This document shows, one piece after another, positions 12,709 to 25,124 of a stretch of DNA of 64,000 bases (position 1 is the stretch's first letter; each line of letters opens with the position of its first letter). Position numbers and translations under genes: made by a program. The stretch lies in NCBI GenBank assembly GCA_038496445.1, contig JALMLS010000232.1:208663-272662 (forward strand). Direction: 5' to 3'. Origin of the DNA: Trichosphaerium sp. ATCC 40318. Lineage: Eukaryota > Discosea > Flabellinia > Trichosidae. The notes under the pieces were generated by a model. The model had not been told where the DNA came from. It ran no database searches and saw only the letters and a program-made list of their open reading frames with translations.

Positions 12709-15700
12709 TTAGAGTTCAACAAGCGTTTGTGGTGTGTTATTACCAGCTTCAATATCATCTACTCGTGGGTCAAACTCATCATCAGAGCTCTGAGCTTTTT
12801 CTTCTCCTGGTTCATCATGATCTGAATCGTTGTCGAGATCAATAGGCTTAGCTAATGTCACGTGTCAGCAAACCGTAAAAATTATTTGAAAAAAAAAAGA
12901 ATTTCTCCGTACCGTCATCCTCAATATGCTCGTCGTCTTGTTGGATAGAAGCATAGTTTGCTGGAGGTGGCGTGAAGGCTGGTAGCATCTAAAAAAAATT
13001 TAGTCATCCGAAAAGCGTAACAACCCAAAGAAAAAAACCAAAGAAACATTGAGATGGTCCTGTACCTTTTCAGGGATAACTGTGCTGAGACATCCTCTAA
13101 CTCCAGCATGTTTACCACTTATATACCACAGAGCGCCAAGAATAGCTACTAGTAGTACAACTAGAACAAAGATAACGAAAATAGCACGCTACAGTAAAAA
13201 GTAAGAACAGTAGGAAAAAAAGTAAAAAAAACCAAAGAGAAGTTCGTACACCAACATGCGTCTCGTGAATTGGTTTGGCAGCAGCTGTTGGGGCTGGAGT
13301 AGGAGAGGCTACGAATACAAGGTAAGTGGGGCGCTTTTAAAGGAAAATAAAAGACATACAAGGAGGACAAGGTGTCTCTACTGGAAATCTGTCTTGGATA
13401 CCCTTAGTTTTATCACATTGGTTTCCAGGTACTAAACGGTAACCTAATAGTACAATTCGTTAGGTTTTTAAAAGTCAAGAACGATCGTTTAAGAACTTTA
13501 TCCAAAAAAAAACAAAAAAACTAACCTTGAGTTTTATGCCAAGTACCATCACATTGTGAAGGTGGAAGATTAGGATCGTATTCTGGGCATTTTTCATCTT
13601 CAGTGTTGAATACACATTTACCATTATCATCTTCAACAAAGCAATAATCACTGTACAATGTCAGTGAACGAAAAGTTTGGTTTTTTTTTTTGGTTTCGTA
13701 CCATTCAAAATCTTCTTCAGAACAAGGACAAACAGATACCTTGAGGTACTTAGTTGCATTAAACTCTGGACCATTGTAACAATCTCTGAAAGGTTTGCGG
13801 CGTATGTATTGAACACGTTGACCCATGAGACACTAAAATCAAGTTACGACGAAGAAGAGTCATTAAAGTTGAGACTTTGGTTTTTTTTGAAAAAAGCGTT
13901 GTACCTTATCAGTTGTAACAGAATCAGAAGGAGACCATTTTTCGTAGTCTGATTCTTCGCTACCAGGAGAAGCCAAGTTACATTGTGTAGGCTTTTGGTT
14001 AGAGAAATCAAGGTGTAAAATAACACCCTTTGAAGGATCAGCTTCAGTTGGACGACTAAAACAAAAAACCAGTAAACACTTAAATTATCCACGTGACTTA
14101 AAAAAAACACCAAATATTATGCTTACCGAGTACCCCAAGCAATGAATTTTGTAGATAAAGCACCAGGTTCTGATATGATGTTTGTTATATCTACCTTTTC
14201 GAATTTTGCATCAGCAGTGAAGTTACATGTAGACCATTTTTGTCCTTCAGTCCACGTGTACCTATTCTCAAATAGTCAGAAAGTGACACACTCAGTACAC
14301 CCCACAGCTACAGGGTATGAAGACTAAAAAAAGACGTACAAGATGCTATCGGTTTCATATGTATCAGCTGCAGCTACTACGAGCGCACCAGCATTGCTAA
14401 TCTCATATACGACGGATTCATTATAAAATTGAGTCCAAGTCCAACCAGCATCTCTGAATTATACCCAAAGTTAGTTAATCCATCCATGGTGGATAAAAAG
14501 AAATTCTCTAAGCAAACGTACCTAGATATATATGTCTTTACATTGCTTACATCTGTGATATCATTTAAAGAACTACCAGTTGTTCCTTGACCAAGCAAGA
14601 TACCAACAGCATTTGGTCGGGAATAAAAATACCCGTAAACATTATTGGTCGTTGATTTCCCGTACAAGTTCAAGAAGCACCCAGTATCTTCAGGGCATAC
14701 AGAACCTTCAGGTGCTCGTAGTCTATTCCATCTACCACCCATGTCATAAGAAACGTGTGTAGCAAACTCTTGACTCTCAGATGGATTCGTTATGTAAGCA
14801 TTTGCCATGTAAACACCGTGTAAGCCACCAACGCGTGAGAAATCAATTGGCAAGCCACCAGGGGAACGGATATTGTACCGGTGCTTCTAATGTGATATTA
14901 GAGATGTGCATTATATAGTTTAACACTTCTTCAAGCCAATAAAAAAATGGCTTGCGTCAAGAAAAAAAAATCCAATAAAATAAAAAAAAGAAAACCGATG
15001 ATTACGCACTTTGTTGTATTTCAAGGACTCTGTAAATGTTTTATCCAATCCATCACTTACGTACAAATTACCCCAAAGAGAGGATCTAAGTTTGATATTG
15101 TTTAGTACAAATGGTTTAATCTTCAAATAAAAAATTAAAAAGGTACATACCCATGTTGTACATTGATGAATGCGGCGCCATTGTATGAGTCAAGGATGGT
15201 GTATCCGTTTTCAGATAGCTCTGTAGAGAATACTGTTTGTTGGAAGCTATCACCACTATCTCTAGATGTAGAGAGTCCAAGTTTATGAAAGTTACCATCC
15301 TTGTACCACTGTAGAAAAAAAAAATTAGCAAGAGAATAAATTTTTTTTTGAAATTAGACTCACGTTAGCAGCGTATAGAGCTTCGGCCTTCTGGTAGTAT
15401 AAAACACCAGCACAGCTACGCAATAGAACCTTAGTAGGCTTTGAAGCATCAAACAAGTCTTCAGAACTAAGATAAACGAGTTAGAAACAACAACGAAAAA
15501 AAACATTTTAAAATAAAGTATTTTATAATTTAAATGGATTGTTAGTGTAGCGTACCGTGTAAGGATTCTATCATATACAGATTTAGACTGGAAAGATCCT
15601 CTCTTGTCTTCCCATTCCCATGCGAAAAGACGAGTATTTGGAATATCACCTTTACCAGAATTTGCCCAGTATGCGTCTACAACGTATTTACGAAGTAGTT

Positions 15701-16672
15701 TCCATGTTGCGCCCATATCTTTACTCAAGTACAACTACTCTGGAGGTCAGAAAATACCAAACAAGACAAAAGTCTCAGAAATTTTTTTTCAATTTTTTGG
15801 GAAATGATGACATATAGATATCATCAAATAACGTACGTTCATTTCGCATACGCCTCCAGATGTGCATTCGGTATTGATACCTAAACGATTTTTTTTTGTA
15901 AATTTTTTATCGAATTTACGAAAAAAATGTTTTACTCTGTCCTACCTGTATCAACAACCCAATCAGGTGTTGTTGGATGTACTTTGACACGTGTATTCAT
16001 CCAAAAACCAGTTTCATGACGTGTTAAAGTACTTGCTAGAGAAGAGTATTAGTAAGGGTTTTTTTCGGTTTTTGTGTTGAAATTTAGAAGTCAAATCGGA
16101 TTTAGGACTAGACTTTCGTTCGAAGGCGTATTTACGTACCAGCATCCCTGGATACCCACGTAACATTACGGTGCTGTGCTAGATAGTAATATTAGGTTAA
16201 TTCAGAGCGAGAAATACGCACTCAAGAACAAAACACTGTTTTTATCCTTGCCAACAATTATTTTAGTGACGTGATCGTCTCCAAAACCCATTTGTGTCCA
16301 TGTACTACCCTATCGGCAAGTGATTGAGCTGTGAGTAATTATTTAATTCTAAAAGATACCTCGTCTGGGCTTCTCCATACGGATTGGTCATCCGCTTGAA
16401 TGAGTACAACCTTTAATGACGTCAAACGAACGATAGCGAAAAAGTTACTTGACGTTACCTGATTTTTTGTGCCTAGGTATGTGGGCTGGCCTACTACTTC
16501 TCCAGGGATTGTTTGCTATAAGTAATATTAATATTAAAGCAAGTTTTATTTTAAACGGGCGAAATCATGTACCTCAGTGATAGTTACTTTGCCATCTGAG
16601 CACTGAACGGATACTGACTTGCAGATCTGTACAGAAGCCAAAAACACGATCAAATAAACGATCAGCTTCATA
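12709..16672 (-). CDS. VPS10: VPS10-domain (sortilin-type) sorting receptor
   Basis: A type I membrane receptor that in known members carries lumenal cargo between Golgi and endosome. The start MKLIVYLIVFLASVQICKS is a signal peptide. The ten-bladed VPS10 propeller follows over many short exons, with Asp-box motifs such as VWRSPDEGSTWTQMGF (16.35 kb), VYLSKDMGATWKLL (15.7 kb) and RDAGWTWTQF (14.45 kb). The Cys-rich 10CC segment is present: CLMGQRVQYIRRKPFRDCYN (13.8 kb), then VSVCPCSEEDFECDYC. In the latter, the codon for the DFEC Cys is created by splicing across the intron near 13.69 kb. A TM helix (IFVIFVLVVLLVAILGALWY) sits near 13.15 kb. The acidic cytoplasmic tail has clusters such as DDEHIEDD and SSDDEFDPRVDDIE, of the type read by sorting adaptors. 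It ends TPQTLVEL-stop at 12709. Confidence 0.9.
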
Positions 16673-17632
16673 TGTGCTACCACAGGTTATTTTTTTAAAT
16701 GATGGGGTTGTGGTTCGCAAAATTTCAAGCTTAGAGCAAAAAAACTTTTCCGGGAGCGAAGAATTCTTCCGCGGTTTACTTTTTTTTACTATTTGGACCG
16801 GTCAAACTACGAATGGACGCTGTTATTGAACGTGCTCCAACCGCCTGTTACCTATATAACCTGTGAACCATAAGTTTTGATCCGCCCTGAACGTTTTTAA
16901 TCTTTTAGAACGAAACAGCGTGTATTTGAAAGCGTTTTCCGCAGCTACCTTGTTTGATACTGAGCAACGGAGCGTTTGCTACTTCAGTTTTTTTTACGTG
17001 ACGTACAGGTACACGTGCGTGAGTAAGCAGCGAAGATAAACATGGTTGAGGTTTTTCTCAATTGGATAATCCGTTACTAATATTTCAAGGACTTCCAAGC
17101 ACCCTTCGCACGGTTTGTGGAATCCTCGAGTAGGAATGTCAATATTAGGCAACGAGTAACTACAACGACACAATGTTGTGGTAACCTCCAAGGCAAGTTT
17201 CTTATATTCGTGCTGCGTAGGTTAGACAAGCGAATGTTGTCCTGAAAGCTGGTTGTACAATGACATAAACAGGCTATTGTTCTCTTGCCTCTGACTACAG
17301 TCCTAAATACATTTTGCTCAAGCTACGTGCACAAGGTTGATATTGAACAATCAAGATGATTAGCTAAAGAATGCTCATTCACCATTATACTTTAAGTCAG
17401 CTTGTCCCGCCCTCATCTACTTCATTTGGGAGAATTTCTTGGATGGGACACTGAATCGGTTTTTGGTTTTTACTTTCAAGTGCTCGAGAAGGGATAATGC
17501 TAAAATATAAACAGACAAGTCAACATAAATAAAAGAAATTTTTGGGCTGTCTTAATGGAGACTAAACTGATAGTCGTCTATTATGCTTGGTAACTTCAAC
17601 ATTGTTACAATGGCGTCACAAAGCGTCTTTAT
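16673..17632. other. 960-base region with no secure gene
   Basis: This lies upstream of the sortilin gene and downstream of NT5DC1. It is less AT-rich in places and has many GTACG/CACGTG words. A minus-strand open stretch at about 16994-17205 could be an exon of a small protein and is listed separately. Otherwise I see nothing definite. Confidence 0.35.
16994..17400 (-). CDS. Doubtful small gene with CxC and CxxC pairs
   Basis: On the minus strand an open stretch reads HEYKKLALEVTTTLCRCSYS followed by FHKPCEGCLEVLEILVTDYP and ends YLYV T-stop at 16994. A possible upstream ATG (MVNEHSLANHLDCS) lies near 17.38 kb with a plausible GTGCAC donor. However, I could not join the pieces in one frame with introns of normal length. 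The paired cysteines would fit a small metal-binding protein if it is real. Confidence 0.2.
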
Positions 17633-19226
17633 TTACTGTACAATATTCTCAACAATAGATAGTTTCTTTATAGTATATGAAGCAGCAATCTCCATATTCG
17701 CCAAAGAAGGATTATTAAAAGGTTTTACTTTTTTACCTTTTTTAAGTGAAACAATAGTAGATGCTTTAACAACATCATTACCACTACTACTACTACTACT
17801 GTTGGATACATTGTATGACTTGTGAGTGATAAACCTTTGATTCCATTTTTTACAAAAACACGTGATATCAGATGAATAAATATCAGAGTATTGATGAAGT
17901 AAACCCATCCATAAACTGAAACTACCATCTTGACAATAAAAAAAAGAACCCATTGTAGCTGAATTTGATATTGCTCCTCCTTTTGTATTATCCTTAGATA
18001 TTATACTTTCAAGCTCTTCACAGATACCAACAGTAGTCCATTCTGTTGTACGTTTAGCACCTGCAAGATCTGCAATAAAATCATCACCAAAGTAACAGAC
18101 TTTCTTGTTTTTCAAGTGAGGTAATAAATATGCAATATTCCCTCCATAGTAAGACTCTCCTATGCTTACTTTACTTGCTTTACCATTACGCTCACCATTC
18201 TTTGTGGCTAATATATCTTATTAGATTAAATGATTTATGTACAAGGCATACCATAAAGTGTACAATCAAGTCCAAAATAATAAGGTTTTTTTGCTCTATA
18301 AATAGAAAAATCAAATAAAGATTGCCATCCTTTACCAAAAGCGTAATCAAGTAGAATAGCTGTATATCTGTAATTTGAGTTTGTAAGAAGGAAGAGCTTC
18401 TTTCCATTATCACGTAGTTCTTTCAATAATTCTCTAACTTCTGTTCTAGGAAAGATATACTTCGATGCTTGTCCGTTCCTAAAAGGAGCGAAATAACTTG
18501 AAGTTTCAAAATCACCAAAAAGGTGATTTAGACCACTAGATAGGTCGTTGAATATTTCAAGATAGCTATCACTATCACCACCAATGATATCTTGACGATG
18601 AATAAGGTCACAATACAGTACAAACGCAGGTAATTCAAAAAAAGAGCGACCAGCCCAAAACCTTGATTAAAAGTCAGTTTTTCGTTCCAGTAAAGGATAG
18701 TGACTGCGCTCACCTGGTACTAACGACGCCGTTGTAATCAATGGGCTGATTTTTATACGTAGCATCAATTTCAGCGCGGCTCAAGCGTTTATGTCCATGT
18801 AGTGCTACCTAGGACAAGTTACGTTGTGTGTATGGTATGTCAAACTTACCTGTACGTGTAGTGAAGCGTCAACGCTAAGGAGATTGCCTGCACGTTGGTT
18901 AGCGATATGTCAAGAGCTATTTTTTGGTACCGTGTTCTTTATCCATAATAACACCTCTCATGGCTCTACTAGCGTCGCAAATAGCCTAGAACAGTAAACA
19001 TTGGTTTCTTCGGAGCGTGTACGTACAATATTACGTAATTCTTTGCCATAGCGTTGATTTTGCGATAAGAAATCCACCAACCCGTTGAAAACAAGCTCAT
19101 TTATGGCAGGGACATTGTAGCGTATCAACTACTATAATTAACACATTACCGCAAGTGCCATACTCGTACTGTGTTATCCAAGTCAAACCCAAACCAATCG
19201 TAGTCTTCTAAACAAAAATCTGACAT
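17633..19226 (-). CDS. NT5DC1: HAD-family 5'-nucleotidase domain protein, NT5DC1-like
   Basis: A member of the cytosolic HAD-IG 5'-nucleotidase superfamily. From the ATG at 19226, splicing out an intron that starts GTACGAGTATGG and ends TAGTAG rebuilds the catalytic motif I as WFGFDLDNTLIRYNVPAINE (Asp-x-Asp with Thr). Motif II is KKLFLLTNSNYRYTAILLDY near 18.37 kb. The late motif is KKVCYFGDDFIADLAGAKRT (18.08 kb), with the two acidic Mg-binding residues, followed by WTTVGICEELESI. The ending MGSFFYCQDGSFSLW matches NT5DC1 better than NT5C2. A Ser run near 17.78-17.80 kb is encoded by a short trinucleotide repeat. Substrate is not established for this subfamily, so nucleotidase activity is an inference. 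Confidence 0.85.
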
Positions 19227-19358
19227 TTTGATTCTAGGGTTGCTTAATAGCAATTTTTCTTAAGTCAATTGTGTCTTTTGTGGGCTCTTGGTGGCAATGA
19301 TTTCACTATTACAATACTGTACTTGTTGTACAACGTAAAAAGTACTTTAATTCCATAT

Positions 19359-22300
19359 TTATCTTACAATTCTTTGGACACGTTTTCTTCGTTTCTTTTT
19401 TTTCCTTCTCTTTTTTGGTTGCTCCTCATCATTCTCTTCACGTTCTTGTCTTTCTAAGTCATGTATGGTTGGTAAAGCAGGTCCATACTCAGGTCCTTGT
19501 GATTTATCATCTTTCTTCTCTTTTTTAGGCCTCTCAACAGTCTCACCTTCAAAGATATTTAGCAAACAAGCTAATTAATGTACTCTTCACCTGTAAGAAT
19601 CTCATACTCCTCTTCTGTAATTTTTCTTTTCTTGAGTGCTTGTAAACATTTCCACTCCTCTAAGATATCCTTTTTGAACACTATTAGATAAATGTCAAAC
19701 TAGTTACAGCGTTACCATAGCAGCAGCTTTCTCCTCTGCTTTTCTTTTTCGGAATTTCTTGTTTCTTTCCATCTTTTTCTTAATCTCTGCTTTGCGCCTA
19801 TATGTACTTTAATAATGAATGTATTGGTAACTTGAATGTGTACTGTTTTTCTCTTTTCTTCAATTCTCTAAGTTGTGATAACCTACACAAGAAAATTAAA
19901 TAAAAATAATTTCGTTCTTTAAAAACAGTACCTGACAGCTTCTCTCTTATTATCTGACCAAGGAATGACATCTGGATCAGCTACTGTATCTTCATAGTCT
20001 ATATTTTCTCTAGGAATCTCTAGTAATGAAGGGACCTAGCTTTGTGTTACTTTTGCCAAACTGTTAAAGACGTTTTTTTTTTTTTTCCTGCTCAGCATAA
20101 AGTTTCAACGTGACGTACATGAACAAGTGCGAAAGACTCACATAATTCGGTCAAGTTGAGATTAGCATGAGTGAATATGTATTTACAAACATGTTCCTTG
20201 TAGCCACGCATGTACGATAGAAAAGCAGTGATACTCTAAATGCAGGAAAAAAATGAGAATGTCACAATGAGTACAAAGTGTCAAAAAATCGTATGTCAAA
20301 GAACACAGTACCAATGAAAACATTTCTCTCTTTGCAGCACAAAACTCTTTAATTTGAGGTATATAATTTTCAAACGTTGAAAAATCTCGATCTGTTGATT
20401 CACGTATTGGTATCTGACGAACACCCAAGAAATCTAAAAACACCATCAATAACTCCATCCAAAAAAATCACCCAAAAAAGTTTTTCTTACCAACATAAAG
20501 CTTCTCACTTGGTAATAGGAATAATATAGCTTTACCAGAATTTCCTGCACGTGCAGTTCGCCCTTGATTAAATTTAGTAAAGGAACACAGAACAAATAAA
20601 AGCCGTAGTTAAGGAGTACTTTGTGAGCTCTTTTAGAAAACTGACAAAAAAAAATCTATCTAACGCCGTACCTATTCTATGTACAAATACGTCAGGTTGT
20701 AGTGGAGGATCATATTGAATGATAACATCTACAGCAGGGAAATCAAGTCCTCTAGCATATACATCTGTACATAAAAGTACGATACCATTGTCAGCATCAT
20801 GCATTTGTTTTTGAATCGCTAAAACAAATTATAAGCAATCATTTAAGTTAGATTATGTACTTAATCGCTTTTCTGTTGGTACGCCACCATGTACACTAAT
20901 AACATCTTTATACCTTTGACGAAGTTCTGGTACTTTTCGGAATATCTAAGGGCGATCTCTTTTAGAAAAAAAGTTGTCTTTCGTGAACACATACCAAATG
21001 AAAGTAATCAACCATTTTTCTGGTAAGAAAGAAAACAACGATTTTTTGTCCTCTGTTCTCATCCAATATTTGCAAGAGACACCCAAGCTTTTTATGTGAT
21101 GGCACGTACACGTATGTATTATCAAGGCTACAACCAAACAATTACATAAAAAAACTTCCACAGTGTACAACAGCGCCAAAAAAAAAAAAGAAGGAAAAAA
21201 AACTACGAACCTTGTTGGAATCATTTGAGTGCCTAGCAAGGCATCATTTGACTTAACTGTAATATCAATTTTAATAGGGTTCCTGAGTCCAACTAAATAA
21301 AACAACGTCAATTTCAATCCTCAAATAAATAAGAAGAGTAATAACCTTTCATCAACTGTCTAACTTGCTTCGTCTGAGTTGCAGAAAAAAGACCCTTTTA
21401 AATAAATGTAAGAAGCTATTATCTTGATGCCAAGTGAGGACATACTGTTCGTCTTTGGCGTGGTAAACGTTGTAGAATATGAGAAACAGATACTTGGAAA
21501 CCCATATCCAGAATTCTATCTGCTTCATCAAGTATAAGTACTTCTAATTCACTTGTATTAAAATCAGCCATTCTGTTCAATAAATCTTCCAATCTTCCTA
21601 AAAAAAAGAAAATTAATACAAACAACGCCAATATGAAGAAAGGAAAAAACTGTAACAACAATAAGCGATTTTTGAAACATATTAGATTTTTTTGGTCACG
21701 AGTTTGCAACGCTGGCAAGCGATTTGGTTTGCATAGATTAGCGTCATTTAGAGTATCTATAACGTACCAGGTGTTCCTGTTATAATTGTAGCTCCCCTAC
21801 CACGCATAGTGGCCATATCTTCTTCTACATTTGTACCACCATAAGTTACAAGTTCAGTGATTTGTGGAATATGTTTTGCGAATCTAGCTGCTACTTGATG
21901 TATTTGTTCGGCTAATTCCCTATCATATATTAATAAACATACTGTCTTGGTGATAACAGAATCATGTTTGACAAATTTTAATGAAAGGGAGCTGAGATTT
22001 TTAGCGTTTTTTTTAACACACCTTGTGGGCGAAATAATTAGACACCCAACTTGATCTTTCCGTAGCGGTCTCTCTCGTCGCAGAATCATTTCTATCGCCG
22101 GTACAATAAATGCCAGTGTTTTTCCTGAGCCTGTAGGCGCCTAGTATCGATAAACAGGTGCTCAGGATTCGATTTATTCGAAAGCAATGGACACAAAGCG
22201 ATATGGTACCTGTACTGCTACATCCTTAAAGTTTAGGAATCTAGGGATAGTTTGGGCTTGAACAGGTGTCATAGTTTCAAATTTGAACTCTTTTTTAAGC

Positions 22301-22362
22301 ACATCTTGTATGAGAGGGTTTAACGTAACGCCGATATCATCCCAACGCCCTGCGATGGCCAT
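19359..22362 (-). CDS. DDX55: DEAD-box RNA helicase, DDX55/Spb4 type
   Basis: An ATP-dependent RNA helicase. Known Spb4/DDX55 proteins act in the nucleolus in 60S ribosome assembly. The start [19 protein letters not shown] leads into the Q motif ([20 protein letters not shown]). In order there follow motif [12 protein letters not shown] (22.13 kb), [36 protein letters not shown] (21.52 kb), [15 protein letters not shown] (21.39 kb), the second RecA domain with [30 protein letters not shown] (20.77 kb) and [15 protein letters not shown]. The Spb4-type C-terminal domain ([20 protein letters not shown]) follows. A very basic tail with [14 protein letters not shown] ends at 19359 and fits nucleolar targeting. 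GSGKT, DEAD and SAT are all intact. Introns interrupt motifs I and III. Confidence 0.93.
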
Positions 22363-22831
22363 TTGTAAAAAAAATACGCGTAATAAGCACGCTTGATGTT
22401 TTTTCTTTGTCAATGAGCCTACGAGAACTTAATACACTGTTTGTAAAAAAAATGGTAAAGCATGAAGAAAAAAACCGTCATTGAGCGTAAATGTTTAAAT
22501 TACAACGAACAGTAACATACAACGTACAATACACTCAAGCAGACGTCTATCTATGAGGAAATCAGACTATCTTTGACTAGAAGTTCACAGAATTTGTTGA
22601 CTCTGCTTGTTCACTCGGTTCAAACTGCGCTTCGTATTTATTTCATACCAAGATTGAACGTAGAGTTAGACACTTTACAGATAGATACACAGTTACATTC
22701 AATTTCTATTTGCACGTGTTGCAAACCATACTAAGAAGAGTTTTTGTGTTGGAATGATTGACGGTCTTTTACCGCTTGTACACAAAGGGTTACTCTTGTG
22801 CCCTTTTTTGTTCAATTTCCATGGACATGGG
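22363..22831. other. Intergenic region between two minus-strand genes
   Basis: This 469-base stretch is upstream of the helicase. It should hold that gene's promoter. It includes a CACGTG near 22.71 kb. I see no gene in it. Confidence 0.35.
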
Positions 22832-23650
22832 TTATTTTACATTTTCATTTTCTGTTTGGTCGCTGATTTTGTTCGCACGCCTTCGTTTGGCGTCTCTTTT
22901 AAGTTGTTCAAATTCAGCCTCATCAGCAATTTGCATTTCAATGTGTTTCGCTTTTAGAGCTAAGTTACGTTTAGCACGCGCGGCTACATAAAAATCTATT
23001 CCTACATAAATCTAGGTAGAGATTACATTGGTTGTTTCGAACCAGCAAGTGTCAAAGTTGAAAATAAGATAAGCAATAACGTACGCCAAGAAAAAAACGC
23101 GCTCTTTCAGCAATAAACCTGTGTTTTGGTCGTCCTTTAAACATTATATCCCATGCGATAGGAGGCACTGCTACAATACTAGCCACAACGCCTGAGAGGC
23201 CTCTGCCGAAGCTTTTCCAGAGTAAATCGTCTTGTAATTTGTCACGGATTTCTATGCGTTCTGTAGCGTTCTCTACGTGCATTATCTCCTCTCTTGTAGG
23301 TAACGTATCAGATTCATGTATTAGCATGGCACATTCTCGAAAATAGTATATTGCCAGTCCTCCCATAACCACAGAAGCCTATTTATCGTAAGGTAATACC
23401 GTAAAAGTAACTTTAAATGTTTTTTACAAACAAATAGACTAAGCGATCGAAAAATGGCTCGGCATGAATGTGTAGCAGTAAATGCACATATCCTGTACCC
23501 CATATTGGAAAAAGCCTTGGTATTGGCTTGCTTGTCTCAAAATATCCGTTTGCATAGCGACGGCCACAGAGCACTTAAACTTCGGCTATTTAACAATTGA
23601 AATGCGTTAATAATGTTGTGTACAACGCCAGTTTCCTTACTTATGTACAT
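22832..23650 (-). CDS. Small membrane protein of unknown function, possibly organellar
   Basis: Three or more exons. A 10-base first exon (ATGTACATAA, 23650-23641) spliced at GTAAGG joins in frame to CGRRYANGYFETSKPIPRLF. The next exon carries ASVVMGGLAIYYFREC, a likely TM segment, then a charged region and GRGLSGVVASIVAVPPIAWD, a second hydrophobic stretch. The last exon reads IYVGIDFYVAARAKRNLAL and a very charged tail ending ENENVK-stop at 22832. Two hydrophobic segments with basic flanks would suit a mitochondrial inner-membrane protein, but I recognise no family. The start exon is short and rests only on frame agreement. Confidence 0.5.
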
Positions 23651-23684
23651 TTAAGTTTACACGTTTCTTTGAACCCACGTCGCC

Positions 23685-24912
23685 ATGCAACACCTCTCTT
23701 CATCCCCAAATGAGGTACTAAATAACATACAATCGATATAGAACAATTTAAGCTGACAGGGGGTACTTCTATCAAGATTCTAGTACAAATTCTGCAATAT
23801 GTTGATTTAAGTGATCTATACTCCTGTATGCAAACAAGTAAACGGTTGTTGGAATGCGCAAGTGATAACATGGTGAGATTTTTTATGGATTCGTTATTTG
23901 AACATCCAAACTCTTTTTTGCGTATCACGTGACAATGACCTCTTCTGTTTCATCTATACAAAGCCGTTTGTATTTTTCACTTCGAATCACTCAAAGCTGC
24001 CAATCTGACGTTGTTTGCAACAGATATGGAAAGTATGTTTGATTGATATAATAGGTATAATCCCAACTATTGATTCAAAAGACAGCTACAAGGAAACGTA
24101 CAAACAGTTATCATTGGCATCATCAAGAGCGAGAGTATGCCAATTTTTTTTTTTCAGTACTAGCTTACTGACACTCTACTAGAAACAGTATATCGCAGGG
24201 AACCATGGTGCTCAACATCTTTTAGACGATAATTATGACTTTCAAAATGTGGCTACACATCACGTCGGGTGTGCGTTCCGCGGAGAAAAGAATGTAGTTT
24301 CTGAATGGTTCAAAGAAGGCTATAATGTGAATACATTACAATACTATACAAGCTTTCTCTACTACGGTAACTTTTGTGATCCAAAACTGGTAAGACCAAC
24401 ACAAACAAACATGTTATATTTAAGGTAACTGATTGTTTTTATTGGGCAGGCAGTTATAGACAAAGTAGAAGGTATGCAAAAAAAACAGTTTTAAAAAGAT
24501 TGACTTTTGTCACTTATGTTAATTACTTGTGTATGTAGGTATCTTTGTTCCTGCGGTTAGATCAAGTGACTATTTTGACTTACGTAATGTTTACTCAGCA
24601 GGTATTTTACAAACCCAGTTTTCGCTTCATGTAAGCTAAATAACACCTTCCGTTTTAGGGACTGTTCTTCATTGGGCATGCATTGGTGGACACCTTGAGA
24701 TGGTACATGAGATTTTAAGAGTGTACAAAAACGCAGTTGACCTCACTGTGTTAATACCTGAGTTCAAAGCTACAGCTTTAGATGGTAACTTACAGTACCA
24801 TGCATTCAACAAAAACTAACATTTATAAGTTGCTACTGCAAATGGACATCTGGGTATTGTGAGGATATTAAATAGACATTCATTGGTAAATACACCAGCA
24901 CAAACCACATAG
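23685..24912 (+). CDS. F-box-like and ankyrin-repeat protein
   Basis: The ATG at 23685 begins MQHLSSSPNE. An intron starting GTACTAAATAAC leads to SIKILVQILQYVDLSDLYSC followed by MQTSKRLLECA, which has the spacing of a degenerate F-box. Further exons carry KQYIAGNHGAQHLLDDNY, CAFRGEKNVVSEWFKEGYNV and YFDLRNVYSAGTVLHWACIG, then GGHLEMVHEILRVYKNAVD and VATANGHLGIVRILNRHS. The last ones are ankyrin repeats (TVLHWACIGGH, ANGHLGIV). The stop is at 24910-24912. It could be a substrate adaptor of an SCF ligase, by analogy with other F-box/ankyrin proteins. The 5' end lies within 35 bases of the divergent minus-strand gene start. Confidence 0.6.
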
Positions 24913-25124
24913 TGAATGATGGTGGTAAATAAACTACGTGATTTGTACCACGTATCCATAATAAACATGTGATTATTTTTCTTCCAAATGAAAATCAGTC
25001 CATTGTTTCACGTTGTAATACCCTTTGTCATTTAATTACATTGATCACTGTCACAATCTCGCATACACCACATTATCCCATCCAAGGTATCAACATACCG
25101 TTGATCATAAAAGCGGGGATGACA

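Noticed and set aside
17779-17805. CTA/CAC trinucleotide run as a microsatellite element
   Set aside because: It is short and lies within the NT5DC1 reading frame, coding a Ser run.
23030-23060. GGTTCGAA-like box as a tRNA B box
   Set aside because: It lies inside an intron of the 22.8-23.65 kb gene, and no cloverleaf or A box can be drawn around it.
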